Positions 42,285-51,350 of a DNA stretch of 64,000 nucleotides are shown here, in pieces. This stretch comes from Curtobacterium ammoniigenes NBRC 101786. GTDB lineage: Bacteria > Actinomycetota > Actinomycetes > Actinomycetales > Microbacteriaceae. The stretch is from contig NZ_BCSV01000005.1 of NCBI RefSeq assembly GCF_001571045.1, forward strand, positions 1 to 64,000, given 5' to 3'. Position 1 is the stretch's first letter; each line of letters opens with the position of its first letter. The position numbers and the translations under genes are program-made. The notes beneath the pieces were generated by a model. That model was given only the letters and a program-made list of their open reading frames with translations, had not been told where the DNA came from and did no database searches.

Positions 42285-44032
42285 GCTCGTACTCCGTCGG
42301 TTACCGGCTCCGGGGTCGTGGAGATGGTACCGGTGTCCGCGTCCTGGTGCACGTACTGCCGGCCCCGGATCAGCGAGGCGATCGCGGCGATGATGGACAT
42401 GATCGCCGCGGCGGCGAACACGACCACGAGACCGTTGTGGAACGGCTGCGAGATCAGGTTCGGGAAGAACTCTTTTCCAGTCAGCGTGGCAGCGTCGACC
42501 CCCTGCTGATGGAGGACGCCTGTGGAACCCAACAGGCTTTGAATCGGGTTGTACCCGAGGAATGCTGCGAACAGCGAGCTGACGGGCGGTGTCTGCCCGA
42601 TCTGATGCGCGGGCGCCGCCGGCACGCCGTATTTGGTCAGCCCGTTTGTGAGCGTCTGCGGCAGCGTCGACGACAGCCCGACGATCATCAGTGAGAAGAA
42701 GATCCCGATCGACAGTGACGTGCCGGCGTTCTGCACGGTCCCGGCCATGCCGGATGCGGAACCGCGCTGATTCTTCGGGACGCTGTTCATGATCGCGCTC
42801 CGGTTCGGGGCGCCGAACATGCCGGAGCCGATCCCGGACATGCCGGTGATAAGCGCGAAGACCCAGTACGGGAAGTTCACCGGGATGAGCAGCAGGGCGA
42901 CGAAGGTCGCGGCGACGACGACGAGGCCCGTCGTTGCGAACAGGCGCGCTCCGAAGCGGTCCGAGAGCGTCCCGGACAGCGGACCCGCGATGAGGAATCC
43001 GATTGTGATGGGAAGCATGTAGATCCCGGCCCACAGGGGCGTATCCGCGTAGGAGTATCCGTGCAGCGGAAGCCAGATGCCCTGCAGCCAGATGATGAGC
43101 ATGAATTGGAGCCCACCCCGGCCCACCGATGCCAGGAGGCCCGCGAGGTTCGCCATGGCGAATGCGCGGATCCGGAAGAGCCCGAGGTTGAACATGGGTG
43201 CGGACGACCGCACTTCGATCGCGACGAACGCGACGAGCAGGAGAACGCCGCCACCGATCGCGCCGAGCACCCACGGGTTCAGCCACCCGGTCGAGCTCGA
43301 GCCGTAGGGCTGGATGCCGTAGGTGATCCCGGCGAGGATCGCGGTCAGGCCTGCGGCGAAGGTGACGTTGCCCGGGATGTCGAGCTTGCCGGGGTTGCGG
43401 GTACCGACCTCGTGCAGCGACTTGAACGCCCAGATCGTCCCGGCGATGCCCACGGGCACCGAGACGAAGAACACCGCGCGCCAATCGATGACCGAGAGCA
43501 GGCCGCCGACGATCAGCCCGATGAAGGAGCCGGCAATCGCGGCGACCTGGTTGATTCCGAGCGCCATGCCGCGCCGGTTGGCGGGGAAGGCGTCCGTGAT
43601 GATCGCGGTCGAGTTCGCGAAGAGCATCGCTCCGCCGATGCCCTGGACGACGCGCCAGATGATGAGCCACATCGCACCGGTTCCGCCCGTCCACGGGTCA
43701 AATGCCAGTGCGATCGATCCGATGGTGAAGACGACGAATCCGGCGTTGTAGATCCGAACGCGTCCGTACATGTCGCCGAGGCGCCCGAATCCCACCACGA
43801 GTACCGCAGTGACGAGCATGTAGCCCATCAGCATCCAGAGCAGGTAGCTCACGTTGCCCGGCTGGAGGGGGTTGAGCTTGATGCCGGTGAAGATCGCGGG
43901 GAGGGAGATGATGACGATCGACGAGTTGATCGTCGCCATGAGCATGCCCAGGGTGGTGTTACTGAGCGCCACCCACTTGTAGTGCGGGTGGTCTTTCGTG
44001 AAGAGCGCCGGTCGCGCAGTCGTCAACGTCAC
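42281..44032 (-). CDS. MFS multidrug exporter of the DHA2 (EmrB/QacA) family
   Basis: This 583-aa proton antiporter has about fourteen transmembrane segments. Motif A appears as [14 protein letters not shown], the drug-binding acidic position is replaced by N in [13 protein letters not shown], and motif C-like [13 protein letters not shown] follows. It is longer than most of the family because of a C-terminal loop (about residues 470-530) and tail. It starts at GTG 44032. Co-transcription with marR and the operator-like repeat 29 bp upstream indicate ligand-responsive drug efflux. Confidence 0.92.
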   Translation of the reverse strand: MTLTTARPALFTKDHPHYKWVALSNTTLGMLMATINSSIVIISLPAIFTGIKLNPLQPGNVSYLLWMLMGYMLVTAVLVVGFGRLGDMYGRVRIYNAGFVVFTIGSIALAFDPWTGGTGAMWLIIWRVVQGIGGAMLFANSTAIITDAFPANRRGMALGINQVAAIAGSFIGLIVGGLLSVIDWRAVFFVSVPVGIAGTIWAFKSLHEVGTRNPGKLDIPGNVTFAAGLTAILAGITYGIQPYGSSSTGWLNPWVLGAIGGGVLLLVAFVAIEVRSSAPMFNLGLFRIRAFAMANLAGLLASVGRGGLQFMLIIWLQGIWLPLHGYSYADTPLWAGIYMLPITIGFLIAGPLSGTLSDRFGARLFATTGLVVVAATFVALLLIPVNFPYWVFALITGMSGIGSGMFGAPNRSAIMNSVPKNQRGSASGMAGTVQNAGTSLSIGIFFSLMIVGLSSTLPQTLTNGLTKYGVPAAPAHQIGQTPPVSSLFAAFLGYNPIQSLLGSTGVLHQQGVDAATLTGKEFFPNLISQPFHNGLVVVFAAAAIMSIIAAIASLIRGRQYVHQDADTGTISTTPEPVTDGVRA

Positions 44033-44060
44033 TCCAACAGTGATCTCGAGGTGAAAGTAA

Positions 44061-44075
44061 GTAAGCGGTGCTAAC
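44061..44075 (-). promoter_or_regulatory. Operator-like inverted repeat upstream of the exporter-marR operon
   Basis: GTAAGCGGTGCTAAC has 6-bp arms (GTAAGC / GCTAAC) with one mismatch and a 3-nt centre, followed by a TATAGT on the minus strand that could be a -10. Its length and place suit a MarR binding site. Confidence 0.5.
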
Positions 44076-44115
44076 TATACGCTGTCTCGTCACCCGCTGC
44101 CCACCCCGGAAACGG

Positions 44116-44153
44116 TGAGGAGACCGCCCGCCATGCGGCGAACGGTCTCCTCA
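44116..44153 (-). terminator. Hairpin terminator of the GntR gene
   Basis: TGAGGAGACCG (44116-44126) pairs perfectly over 11 bp with CGGTCTCCTCA (44143-44153). The 16-nt loop contains a further CCGC/GCGG pairing. It lies 40 nt after the GntR stop on the minus strand. Confidence 0.7.
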
Positions 44154-44192
44154 GTGATGTGTTGTGTTGCGTTGTGTCGAGCGATCCGGTCC

Positions 44193-44837
44193 TCAGCGAT
44201 GCGGCAGCTGGTGAATCGCCTCGGTCGCGAGCTCCGCTTCGATCGCGTCCCCAGCCTCCGTTGCGGTGCGAAGGCTTCGGAAGTCCTCGATCATCCGATC
44301 CCAGTCGACCAGCGTGTCGAGCTGCGGCAGGCGAAGGCGGTATACGAGACCGTCCATCGTGTCCTTGCATACCCGCACGAGGCTCGGATTCCCGCACTCC
44401 TCCACATACCGTGTGAAGAGCGCGAGGGAGTCCCGATTGACGCTGACGACATCGTGGGCCTCCATGTCGCGGACGAGGGCGTCGATGGCGCTGAGGACAC
44501 CCTTCTTCGCTGGACCCTCGAGGCGGGGGACTGCGAGTCGCACGACGCCTCCGAAGAGGACGCCGAGTGTCTGGAGCGACTCGATGACCTCCGCCGGATT
44601 GGGCGTGGTGACGCGGGTATATCGATTCGGTGCCATCTCGATGAGTCCGGCGCGCGCGAGCTGACTGAGCGCTTCGCGGATCGGTGTTCTGGAAACACCG
44701 AGCCAGGCGATCAATTCGTCGTCGTTGAGTCGTTCACCGGGTTCGAGCGTGCCATCCATGATGGCGTCGTGAATTTTCTCGCGAACGGTGTCGCGAAGGA
44801 GTTGGTGCTCGGTTGGTTCGCTCCGGGGGACCGGCAT
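44193..44837 (-). CDS. GntR-family transcriptional regulator (FCD type)
   Basis: This 214-aa regulator has an N-terminal winged helix (LRDTVREKIHDAIMDGTLEPGERLNDDELIAWLGVSRTPIREALSQLARAGLIEM) and a C-terminal all-helical FCD-like ligand domain. The last helices (LATEAIHQLPHR) are short, so the domain is near the lower size limit. The ATG at 44837 follows GAGG. In the 131-bp gap upstream lies a perfect 7-bp inverted repeat CGAGAAG/CTTCTCG (44904-44925, 8-nt centre), a candidate autoregulatory site. No metabolic target is adjacent. Confidence 0.9.
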   Translation of the reverse strand: MPVPRSEPTEHQLLRDTVREKIHDAIMDGTLEPGERLNDDELIAWLGVSRTPIREALSQLARAGLIEMAPNRYTRVTTPNPAEVIESLQTLGVLFGGVVRLAVPRLEGPAKKGVLSAIDALVRDMEAHDVVSVNRDSLALFTRYVEECGNPSLVRVCKDTMDGLVYRLRLPQLDTLVDWDRMIEDFRSLRTATEAGDAIEAELATEAIHQLPHR

Positions 44838-44968
44838 GATGAGGCCTCGTTCCTGGAATGGACGGTGAGGACCGCGGCGGGTCGGGACGCACGCATGCCC
44901 TACCGAGAAGCGGCGGGACTTCTCGTTGTAACCGTACCTGATATACGAACGAAGGCACGGCCGGATGG

Positions 44969-45412
44969 TCACATGTCGAGTCGATGCTGCGTATGCGAAT
45001 CCAAGACGCCACCGAACCACCGGTCGATCACGGACTGGAATGGCGTCGGATCAGCGTCGGTACTGAGAAACAGCGTCATCGACGAGCGGAGCTTCATCGC
45101 GTCGACGGCGCCGAAGAGCATGTCCACATCGCGCGCAGGCGCGGCGGTGACCACGGTGCTCGCCTCGACGAGTCGTGGGCCGAGCACCGGATGCCGGGCG
45201 TAGGCCGTCGCCTCCGCGATGCCCGAGATGCCGTAATACTCCGCAGTGGATGACCGACCGAGCCCGCGCAACTGCGGAAACACGAACCACATCCAGTGCG
45301 ACTGCTTCCGGCCGCTCCGGAGTTCCTCGATCGCGGTGTCGTAGACGTCCGTCTGCGCGCGCACGAACCGGTCGAGATCCCACGGATCGTGCTGGTCACC
45401 ATGCGTCCTCAT
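44969..45412 (-). CDS. DUF1810 family protein
   Basis: This 147-aa soluble protein has the DUF1810 pattern: DLDRFVRAQ, YDTAIEELRSGRKQSHWMWFVFPQLRGLG, then YYGISGIAEATAYARHPVLGPRL and a C-terminal FGAVDAMKLRSSMTLF segment. The family is widespread and of unknown function. The start is ATG 45412, 7 nt after the coaBC stop, so the two genes are probably one transcript. No catalytic residues are known for the family. Confidence 0.88.
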   Translation of the reverse strand: MRTHGDQHDPWDLDRFVRAQTDVYDTAIEELRSGRKQSHWMWFVFPQLRGLGRSSTAEYYGISGIAEATAYARHPVLGPRLVEASTVVTAAPARDVDMLFGAVDAMKLRSSMTLFLSTDADPTPFQSVIDRWFGGVLDSHTQHRLDM

Positions 45413-45419
45413 GGCGTGC

Positions 45420-46709
45420 TCACGTCAGCGCGGTCGCGACGAGGTCGAGGAGCACGTGCGCGATGTCAGCCTTCGACCCGCTCGCCTCGCGGACCACCCG
45501 GCCCCCCGGAACGAGCACCTCGATGGCGTTGTCGTCGCGCTCGAACCCCGCCGCCCACCCGACGTGATTCACGACCAGCATGTCCGCGGGCTTCCGGAGC
45601 AGCTTGGCTCGGCCGAGCTCGATGCGGGCCGCTCGGTCCGGTTCGGTCTCGGCCGCGAAACCGACGATGAGCTGGCCCGTGCGCCGACGCGCAACAAGGG
45701 TCGCGAGCACGTCTGGATTGCGGACGAGCTCCAGCGCGAATCGATCCGGAGTGTCGTCTTTCTTCAGTTTGGTGTCGCGTGGCGCTGCTGGCCGGAAGTC
45801 GGCGACCGCGGCCGTCATGACGACGACGTCGGACGCATCCGCACGCTGCAGCACCGCGTCCGAGAGCTCCTGCGCGCTGCCGACACGAATGACGGTGGCG
45901 TTCTCGGGCAGGTGGGCGAGGACGTCGCGGTCGATGTTGGCGGCGACGACGGTCGTCGCGGCACCGCGCCGGGCCGCTTCGGCAGCGATCGCGATGCCCT
46001 GGCGTCCGCTCGACCGGTTCCCGAGGAAGCGCACCGGGTCAAGCGGCTCGCGGGTGCCGCCCGCGCTGACGAGCACGGTTGTTCCGGCGAGATCGCCTAA
46101 CCCGTGACGCACCGCGGGCGCGTCGGCCGCAGCCGTGCCCAGGTCGGACAGGAGGCGCGTTGCGGCTGTCACAATGTCGTCCGGTTCGGCCATCCGGCCG
46201 GTTCCGACGTCGTCACCGGTGAGCGCTCCGGTGGCCGGCCCGACGAAGCGGACCCCACGGTCGAGGAGCGTCGCGACGTTGGCGCGCGTTGCCGGGTGCT
46301 CCCACATTTGCGGGTGCATGGCCGGCGCGACAAGGACCGGCGCTGTCGACGCGAGCAACGTCGTCCCGAGAAGGTCCGGCGCCAGTCCCGCCGCCATGCG
46401 GGCGAGCGCGTCCGCGGTCGCGGGCGCGATCACGATGAGATCGGCGTGCCGCCCGAGCGCCACGTGGCGGACCTCGGCGACGTCGTCGAAGACGTCGGAG
46501 GTGACTGGATTCCGGCTGATCGCCTCGAGTGTCGGACGACCGACGAATCGGAGCGCCCCAGCGGTTGGAACCACGTGGACGCTGTGGCCGAGTTTGACGA
46601 GGCCGCGGACGACGCTCACCGCTTTATATGCCGCGATGCCGCCCGTGATGCCGACGACGATCGTTCGCCGGAGCGGCATCGCTCCGCTCTCGTGTTCGCC
46701 CAGTTCCAT
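45420..46709 (-). CDS. coaBC: Bifunctional phosphopantothenoylcysteine decarboxylase / phosphopantothenate-cysteine ligase
   Basis: This 429-aa enzyme of coenzyme A synthesis has two domains. The N-terminal CoaC flavoprotein has VVGITGGIAAYKAVSVVRGL, the active-site LVAPAMHPQMWEHPA and GRMAEP. The C-terminal CoaB ligase has VLVSAGGTREPLDPVRFLGNRSSGRQG and TAAVADFRPA, then KLKKDDTPD. CoaC decarboxylates the product of CoaB to give 4'-phosphopantetheine. The ATG at 46709 is used; an ATG at 46679 gives a shorter N-terminus. It is followed by DUF1810. Confidence 0.95.
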   Translation of the reverse strand: MELGEHESGAMPLRRTIVVGITGGIAAYKAVSVVRGLVKLGHSVHVVPTAGALRFVGRPTLEAISRNPVTSDVFDDVAEVRHVALGRHADLIVIAPATADALARMAAGLAPDLLGTTLLASTAPVLVAPAMHPQMWEHPATRANVATLLDRGVRFVGPATGALTGDDVGTGRMAEPDDIVTAATRLLSDLGTAAADAPAVRHGLGDLAGTTVLVSAGGTREPLDPVRFLGNRSSGRQGIAIAAEAARRGAATTVVAANIDRDVLAHLPENATVIRVGSAQELSDAVLQRADASDVVVMTAAVADFRPAAPRDTKLKKDDTPDRFALELVRNPDVLATLVARRRTGQLIVGFAAETEPDRAARIELGRAKLLRKPADMLVVNHVGWAAGFERDDNAIEVLVPGGRVVREASGSKADIAHVLLDLVATALT

Positions 46710-46806
46710 CCCGACTCGCCTCCGCTTCGTCTGACCTGCGCAACAGGTGCGCGCATGGAGGACGCTACCCGCGCCTCCGGTTCGACGGGGGTGGGAGGAT
46801 CGACGC

Positions 46807-47592
46807 ATGTGCACTGTCGTCATCCGCACCGATCCGGGAGCCGACTGGCCGGTGACGATGCTCGCGATGCGCGACGAGTCGCCGTCACGGCCATGGGATC
46901 CGCCAGGCGCCTGGTGGCCCGACCGCGACCCGACGGTGCGAGGCGTGCGCGACCGGTCCGCCGGCGGTGCGTGGCTTGCCGCCTCCGATGCCGCCGGGCT
47001 CGCCGTCGTGCTCAACCGATGGGAGCCGGTCGACCCGACCGCCGCCGGGGGGTGGACGACCCGCGGCGTCCTTCCGCTCGATGCGGTGATCGACGGCGTC
47101 GAGCCGAACCCGGCAGGGGAGCAGCCCACGACGCGGGCGTTCAACCTCATGCGTGTCGCACCCGACGGTGCCGTCACGGTCACCGCGTGGGATGGCGAGC
47201 GGGTCCGGCGCACCGCGCTCGGTCCTGGTGTGCACATGCTGACGCACGGCGCGCCCGACGATCCCGCGGTCGCGCGGATCGCGGCCTGGCTCCCGGCATT
47301 CCGGGAGGCGCCACCCACCACCCCGCCTGTCTCCGGTCCGCTCGAGGAGATCGCGCGCATCGACGACGAGCCAGACCCGTGGACGCCGTGGTTCCGAACC
47401 CTGGTTGCGTCGACGGCGGACGGGCCGCACGCAGCGACATCGCTGCTCCGGGACAACGACGGGCCGGAGGGGCGGTTCGCCACGCTCTCGATCGTCGCTG
47501 CGGCGGTGCGACCGGGTCGTGTCGTGCTTCAGCACGCACGACTCGCGGAGCCGGGCAGGATCGACGCCGATGTCATCCTCGGGCATGCTTAG
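46807..47592 (+). CDS. NRDE (TANGO2-like) family protein
   Basis: This 261-aa protein begins with the N-terminal Cys expected for an Ntn-type fold (MCTVVIRTD) and has MRDESPSRPWDPPGAWWPDR, in which the family NRDE motif reads MRDE, then GAWLAASDAAGLAVVLNRW. The family (NRDE in bacteria, TANGO2 in eukaryotes) has no settled biochemical role; eukaryotic relatives have been linked to heme and lipid handling. The ATG at 46807 lies in a gap of 97 bp from coaBC. The next gene starts 3 nt after its stop. Confidence 0.85.
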   Translation: MCTVVIRTDPGADWPVTMLAMRDESPSRPWDPPGAWWPDRDPTVRGVRDRSAGGAWLAASDAAGLAVVLNRWEPVDPTAAGGWTTRGVLPLDAVIDGVEPNPAGEQPTTRAFNLMRVAPDGAVTVTAWDGERVRRTALGPGVHMLTHGAPDDPAVARIAAWLPAFREAPPTTPPVSGPLEEIARIDDEPDPWTPWFRTLVASTADGPHAATSLLRDNDGPEGRFATLSIVAAAVRPGRVVLQHARLAEPGRIDADVILGHA

Positions 47593-47595
47593 CGC

Positions 47596-48327
47596 GTGAC
47601 CATCTCGAAGGACGAGTTCCGCGACCGCTTCCGCTCGCCGCAGGGGCGCGCGGAGCTCGGCTATCCGCACGTGGACGACGCGCAGGCGGAGGCCGTCGTC
47701 GGTGACGACCGCATGCTCGGCGCCACCTACGACGGGTGGCTGCAGGCGCAGCAGTCGCGCGGGCCGGCGGCACCCTACGGGTACCCGGGGCAGTCCGGCC
47801 AGCCCGCCGGATATGGGCAACCGGGACAGTACGGCCAGCCCGGCCAGTACGGCCAGCCCGGCCCCGGCTCCTACGGACAGCCCGGCCCCTTCGGCCAGCA
47901 AGGCCAGCCCGATCCGTACGGGCAGCCCGGCCCCTACGGCCAGCAAGGCCAGCCCGATCCGTACGGCCTGCCCAATCAGTACGGCGCGCCGGGCCCCTAC
48001 GGGTCACCGAACGGGCGGCGACCGTACGGATGGTCGGGCTGGGGTGGTCGCGGCGGCTGGGGTGCCGGCTCGCCCGGAGCAGCGCTCGGCTTCGCCATCG
48101 CGGGAATCGTGCTCCCCATCGTGCTGCTCGGCGCGCACGTCGTCGGCACCCTCGGATTCGTTTTCGGCGTGATCGCGCTCCGACGCTCGCTCGGGCTCCG
48201 CCGCATGCTTCGCCCAGGCGCACCGGGCTGGACGCTCACGACCGTAGCGTTCGTCCTCAGCATCATCGCGATCGTCGTCGGCGGGGTGTCGCTGCTGACG
48301 TTCATCTTCACGGTCGCGAACCGCTGA
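47596..48327 (+). CDS. DUF4190-type membrane protein with YGQPGP repeats
   Basis: This 243-aa protein has three parts: a soluble N-terminal 50 residues, a low-complexity region (about 55-150) of Tyr-Gly-Gln-Pro-Gly repeats, and a C-terminal domain with two transmembrane segments (about 155-185 and 215-240) typical of DUF4190. Such proteins are common in actinomycetes, with the disordered region facing the cytoplasm. The GTG at 47596 is 3 nt after the NRDE stop. Part of the repeat region is a 45-bp tandem duplication. Confidence 0.82.
   Translation: MTISKDEFRDRFRSPQGRAELGYPHVDDAQAEAVVGDDRMLGATYDGWLQAQQSRGPAAPYGYPGQSGQPAGYGQPGQYGQPGQYGQPGPGSYGQPGPFGQQGQPDPYGQPGPYGQQGQPDPYGLPNQYGAPGPYGSPNGRRPYGWSGWGGRGGWGAGSPGAALGFAIAGIVLPIVLLGAHVVGTLGFVFGVIALRRSLGLRRMLRPGAPGWTLTTVAFVLSIIAIVVGGVSLLTFIFTVANR
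47878..47967. repeat. 45-bp tandem duplication inside the YGQPGP gene
   Basis: Two adjacent 45-bp units, 47878-47922 and 47923-47967, differ at one base in a TTC/TAC codon and at the last base. Each encodes 15 residues (QPGP, F or Y, then [10 protein letters not shown]). The near identity, including third-codon positions, points to a recent slippage duplication. Confidence 0.8.
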
Positions 48328-48367
48328 GCGACCGTCCGTCGATCAGCGATCCGCGCGCACTGCCGGC

Positions 48368-49285
48368 TCAGTCGGTGTGAAAGCTCGTGCCGGTGAGGCG
48401 CTCCGCGACGCTCCAGAGCGAGGCGGCGAGGTCGGTCCCGCGCGCGGCGCGGGGCACCGAGGCGACGGTCGTCGGGCCGGTCAGGCCGAGGAAGCCGTTC
48501 GGCCCGTAGTAGACGCCGTTCTGCGCGCCGCGGCCGACGGCGGCGAACAGGAGCGGTTCGGTGCCCTGTTCCACGGCCTGGTTCCAGGGACGCGGGCGGT
48601 CGATTCCGCTCCCGGAGACCGGCTTCTCCCGGCCGAGGCTCCGACCCGCCTGCTGCAGGTTCGTTCGCGTGTACCCGGGGTGCGCGATCGTGCTCATCAG
48701 GGGCAGTCCGCGCTCTGTCGCGAGTCGGGCAAGATGCTGGCCCATGAGGAGGTCGGCGAGCTTCGACTGCGCGTAGGCGCGTGCCGATGACCAGCTCTGG
48801 GCCCATTGCAGATCGTGGAATCGGATCGACCCGAACGAGGCCGCGAGACTCGACATCGTTGCCACGCGTGGGCTGTCGCCGCGAAGGAGCAGCGGCATGA
48901 GCAGGTTGGTCAGCGCGAACGGCCCGAGGAAGTTCGTCCCGAACTGCAGCTCGAACCCGTCGGCCGTCAGGATCCGTTTCGGCGGGAACATCACTCCCGC
49001 GTTGTTGACCAGCACGTCGACGGGCGTTCCGTCCGTCAGCAGTGCGTCCGCGAACGCTCGAACGCTTGCGAGGTCGGCGAGGTCGAGCTGTCGAACGGCG
49101 ATCGTCGCGCTCGGCGACTCGGCGAGGATCGCGGACCGAGCATCCTCGCCCTTCTCGACCGAGCGGACCGCCATCGTGACGTCGGCTCCTGCGGCAGCGA
49201 GACGTCGCGCGGCCTCCCGTCCGGTCCCGCTGTTCGAGCCGGTGATGATGATGCGCCTGCCATGCTGGTCCGGAATCGTCGCCAT
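48368..49285 (-). CDS. Short-chain dehydrogenase (retinol dehydrogenase-like)
   Basis: This 305-aa SDR has cofactor motif IIITGSNSGTGREAARRL, DVLVNNAGVMFPP and catalytic YAQSKLADLLM (YxxxK), followed by IAHPGYTRTNLQ. The extended C-terminus and the NNAGVM motif place it with the retinol dehydrogenase / protochlorophyllide reductase-like SDRs; the substrate is unknown. The ATG at 49285 is preceded by only weak Shine-Dalgarno sequence. It diverges from the flavin oxidoreductase gene across 122 bp. Confidence 0.88.
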   Translation of the reverse strand: MATIPDQHGRRIIITGSNSGTGREAARRLAAAGADVTMAVRSVEKGEDARSAILAESPSATIAVRQLDLADLASVRAFADALLTDGTPVDVLVNNAGVMFPPKRILTADGFELQFGTNFLGPFALTNLLMPLLLRGDSPRVATMSSLAASFGSIRFHDLQWAQSWSSARAYAQSKLADLLMGQHLARLATERGLPLMSTIAHPGYTRTNLQQAGRSLGREKPVSGSGIDRPRPWNQAVEQGTEPLLFAAVGRGAQNGVYYGPNGFLGLTGPTTVASVPRAARGTDLAASLWSVAERLTGTSFHTD

Positions 49286-49407
49286 GGCTCGGACTGTACG
49301 CGAATGGACGGACCCGATCCTGAGCCGCCGCTGCTGACCTGACTGGGAATACCCGACGGGGGATCCGAGTTCCATTTCCATGCAAACGTATGAATAATGG
49401 AGCGATC

Positions 49408-50532
49408 ATGAGCAGTGCATTCGGCAACATCGGCGCCACCCGTCCCGCGGACGTTCCTCCTGCAGCCCCGGAACGGATCGGCGACGTGGAACTCGGGCTC
49501 GACACCTTCGGCGACGTCACCGACGATGCGGCAGGAACGCCGCTCTCGCAGGCGCAGAGCATCCGGAACATCGTCGACCAGGCGGTCCTCGCCGACGAGG
49601 TCGGTCTCGACTTCTTCGGCGTCGGTGAGCACCACCGCGCAGATTTCGCAGTCAGCGCTCCGGAGGTCGTCCTCGCGGCAATCGCGGCACGCACCGACCG
49701 CATCCACCTCGGCAGCGCGGTCACCGTGCTCTCCTCGGACGATCCGGTCCGCGTCTACGAGCGGTTCGCCACGGTCGACGCGCTCTCGAACGGCCGCGCC
49801 GAGGTCGTCCTCGGCCGCGGGTCGTTCACCGAGTCGTTCCCGTTGTTCGGCTACGACCTCAGCGACTACGAGGTGCTGTTCGAAGAGAAGCTCGATCTGT
49901 TCGCGCGGCTCCGACAGGGCGGCCCCGTCACGTGGTCGGGCACGAAGCGTGCCCCGCTGACCGACCAACGGGTCTTCCCGACGACCGAGCACGGCGCGAT
50001 CCCCACCTGGATCGGCGTCGGAGGCTCGCCGCAGTCCGTCATCCGCGCCGCCTCGTACGGTCTCCCGCTCTTCCTGGCCATCATCGGAGGTCAGCCCGCG
50101 CAGTTCGCCCCGTTCTCCCGCCTCTATCGGCAGGCGCTCGAGCAGTTCGAACTCCCGCAGCAGCCGATCGCGATGCATTCGCCCGGGTTCATCGCGGCCA
50201 CGGACGAGGAAGCGGCGGAGACGTTCTTCCCCTATCACCGCACCGTCACGGACCAGCTCGGCCGGGAGCGCGGCTGGCCGCCCTTCACCGAAGCGCAGTA
50301 TCGGGCCGGGCTGTCGGCCGGTGGCTCGTTGTACGTGGGGTCGCCGGAAACGGTCGCGGCGAAGATCGCGCGCAACATGCGCGTGCTCGGGGTGAGTCGC
50401 TTCGACATGCGGTACGCGACCGGGCGCCTCCCGCACGACCACATGATGCGCTCGATCGAGCTCTTCGGAACGCGGGTCAAGTCCCTCGTGCAGGAGATGC
50501 TCGCCGCGCAGGAGGCCGCTCCGGTCGCATAG
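49408..50532 (+). CDS. LLM-class flavin-dependent oxidoreductase (luciferase-like)
   Basis: This 374-aa TIM-barrel protein uses FMN or F420. Motifs of the class are FGVGEHHRADFAVSAPEVVLAAIAARTDRIHLGSAVTVL near residues 70-110, RAEVVLGRGSFTESF and PTWIGVGGSPQSVIRAASYGLPL. It resembles the group annotated as alkanal or limonene monooxygenase-like. The ATG at 49408 is 6 nt after GGAG. It is a single gene with 75 bp to the next. Confidence 0.87.
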   Translation: MSSAFGNIGATRPADVPPAAPERIGDVELGLDTFGDVTDDAAGTPLSQAQSIRNIVDQAVLADEVGLDFFGVGEHHRADFAVSAPEVVLAAIAARTDRIHLGSAVTVLSSDDPVRVYERFATVDALSNGRAEVVLGRGSFTESFPLFGYDLSDYEVLFEEKLDLFARLRQGGPVTWSGTKRAPLTDQRVFPTTEHGAIPTWIGVGGSPQSVIRAASYGLPLFLAIIGGQPAQFAPFSRLYRQALEQFELPQQPIAMHSPGFIAATDEEAAETFFPYHRTVTDQLGRERGWPPFTEAQYRAGLSAGGSLYVGSPETVAAKIARNMRVLGVSRFDMRYATGRLPHDHMMRSIELFGTRVKSLVQEMLAAQEAAPVA

Positions 50533-50607
50533 GCCGGCGCCAGCCGGATCGCCGGGCTGCGGGCCCCGTTCGAAGGACCCGCAGCGCCAGCGGGTACGGT
50601 CGGAAGC

Positions 50608-51222
50608 ATGCGCGAAGAGCAGCGGTTCCGTGGGCGCATCCTCGGTGCCGGGACCACGAGCGGCGTGCGCATCGTCGTCGGCCTCTGGGAGTCATCGCCG
50701 TTCGGCGCGTTCACCGATGTGTTCATCGAGAAGCCCGACGACACGAGCCTCCTGCTCGCCCCGGACGAGGTGGTCGCGGCATACGTGTCCGGCACATACC
50801 GGTTCGATACCGTCCGCGTCGTCGACGTCCACGCCCGCCGGACCGCGTCGACGCTCGAGCTCGACGCGGGCCCCCTCGTCGCGTCGTTCCGCATCGGCCC
50901 GATCACACCGCTCGGGCGCCTGCTGCGCGTCGTCCCGCGGCGCGTGGCGACCAGTCCGGCATGGCTCGCCGCGATCGATCCGGTTGCACGGCGGATCGTT
51001 CCCGGCGCGGGCACCGCGGGGACCGCCGGCGGGGGTCGGCGCGAGTACTACGGGGTGACCCGCTCGCACGCGGTGCTCGATGTCCGCGGCACATGGCTCG
51101 GCGACGACCTCGGGAGGCTCGCACCGCTCGACCCGCCGGTCCGGTTCGGCTTCGCATCCCTTCCGCCCACGCCGCAGGTCGTCACGGTCGAGACGATCAT
51201 CCGATCCGCGGTGACCGGCTGA
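50608..51222 (+). CDS. Hypothetical protein, conserved-looking actinobacterial
   Basis: This 204-aa protein has no signal peptide or membrane segment and no family I recognise. It is predicted mostly beta with several strands (VRIVVGLWESSPFGAFTDVFIE, YRFDTVRVVDVHARRTASTLELDAGPL) followed by an Arg-rich part and a C-terminal strand-rich end. The mid region RVATSPAWLAAIDPVARRIVPGAGTAG is a likely linker. The codon use is like its neighbours. The ATG at 50608 follows GGAAG. Confidence 0.6.
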   Translation: MREEQRFRGRILGAGTTSGVRIVVGLWESSPFGAFTDVFIEKPDDTSLLLAPDEVVAAYVSGTYRFDTVRVVDVHARRTASTLELDAGPLVASFRIGPITPLGRLLRVVPRRVATSPAWLAAIDPVARRIVPGAGTAGTAGGGRREYYGVTRSHAVLDVRGTWLGDDLGRLAPLDPPVRFGFASLPPTPQVVTVETIIRSAVTG

Positions 51223-51350
51223 CCCGGTCCGCGTCCAGCATCCGCGTGCACAATCGGACCTCGACGCGGCCGCATCGACGATCCCATCGTGGAGCGGTCG
51301 GAGGGGTCGAAGCGGAGCCGCAACGGAGCGGCAACGACGGAGGGAGCACC

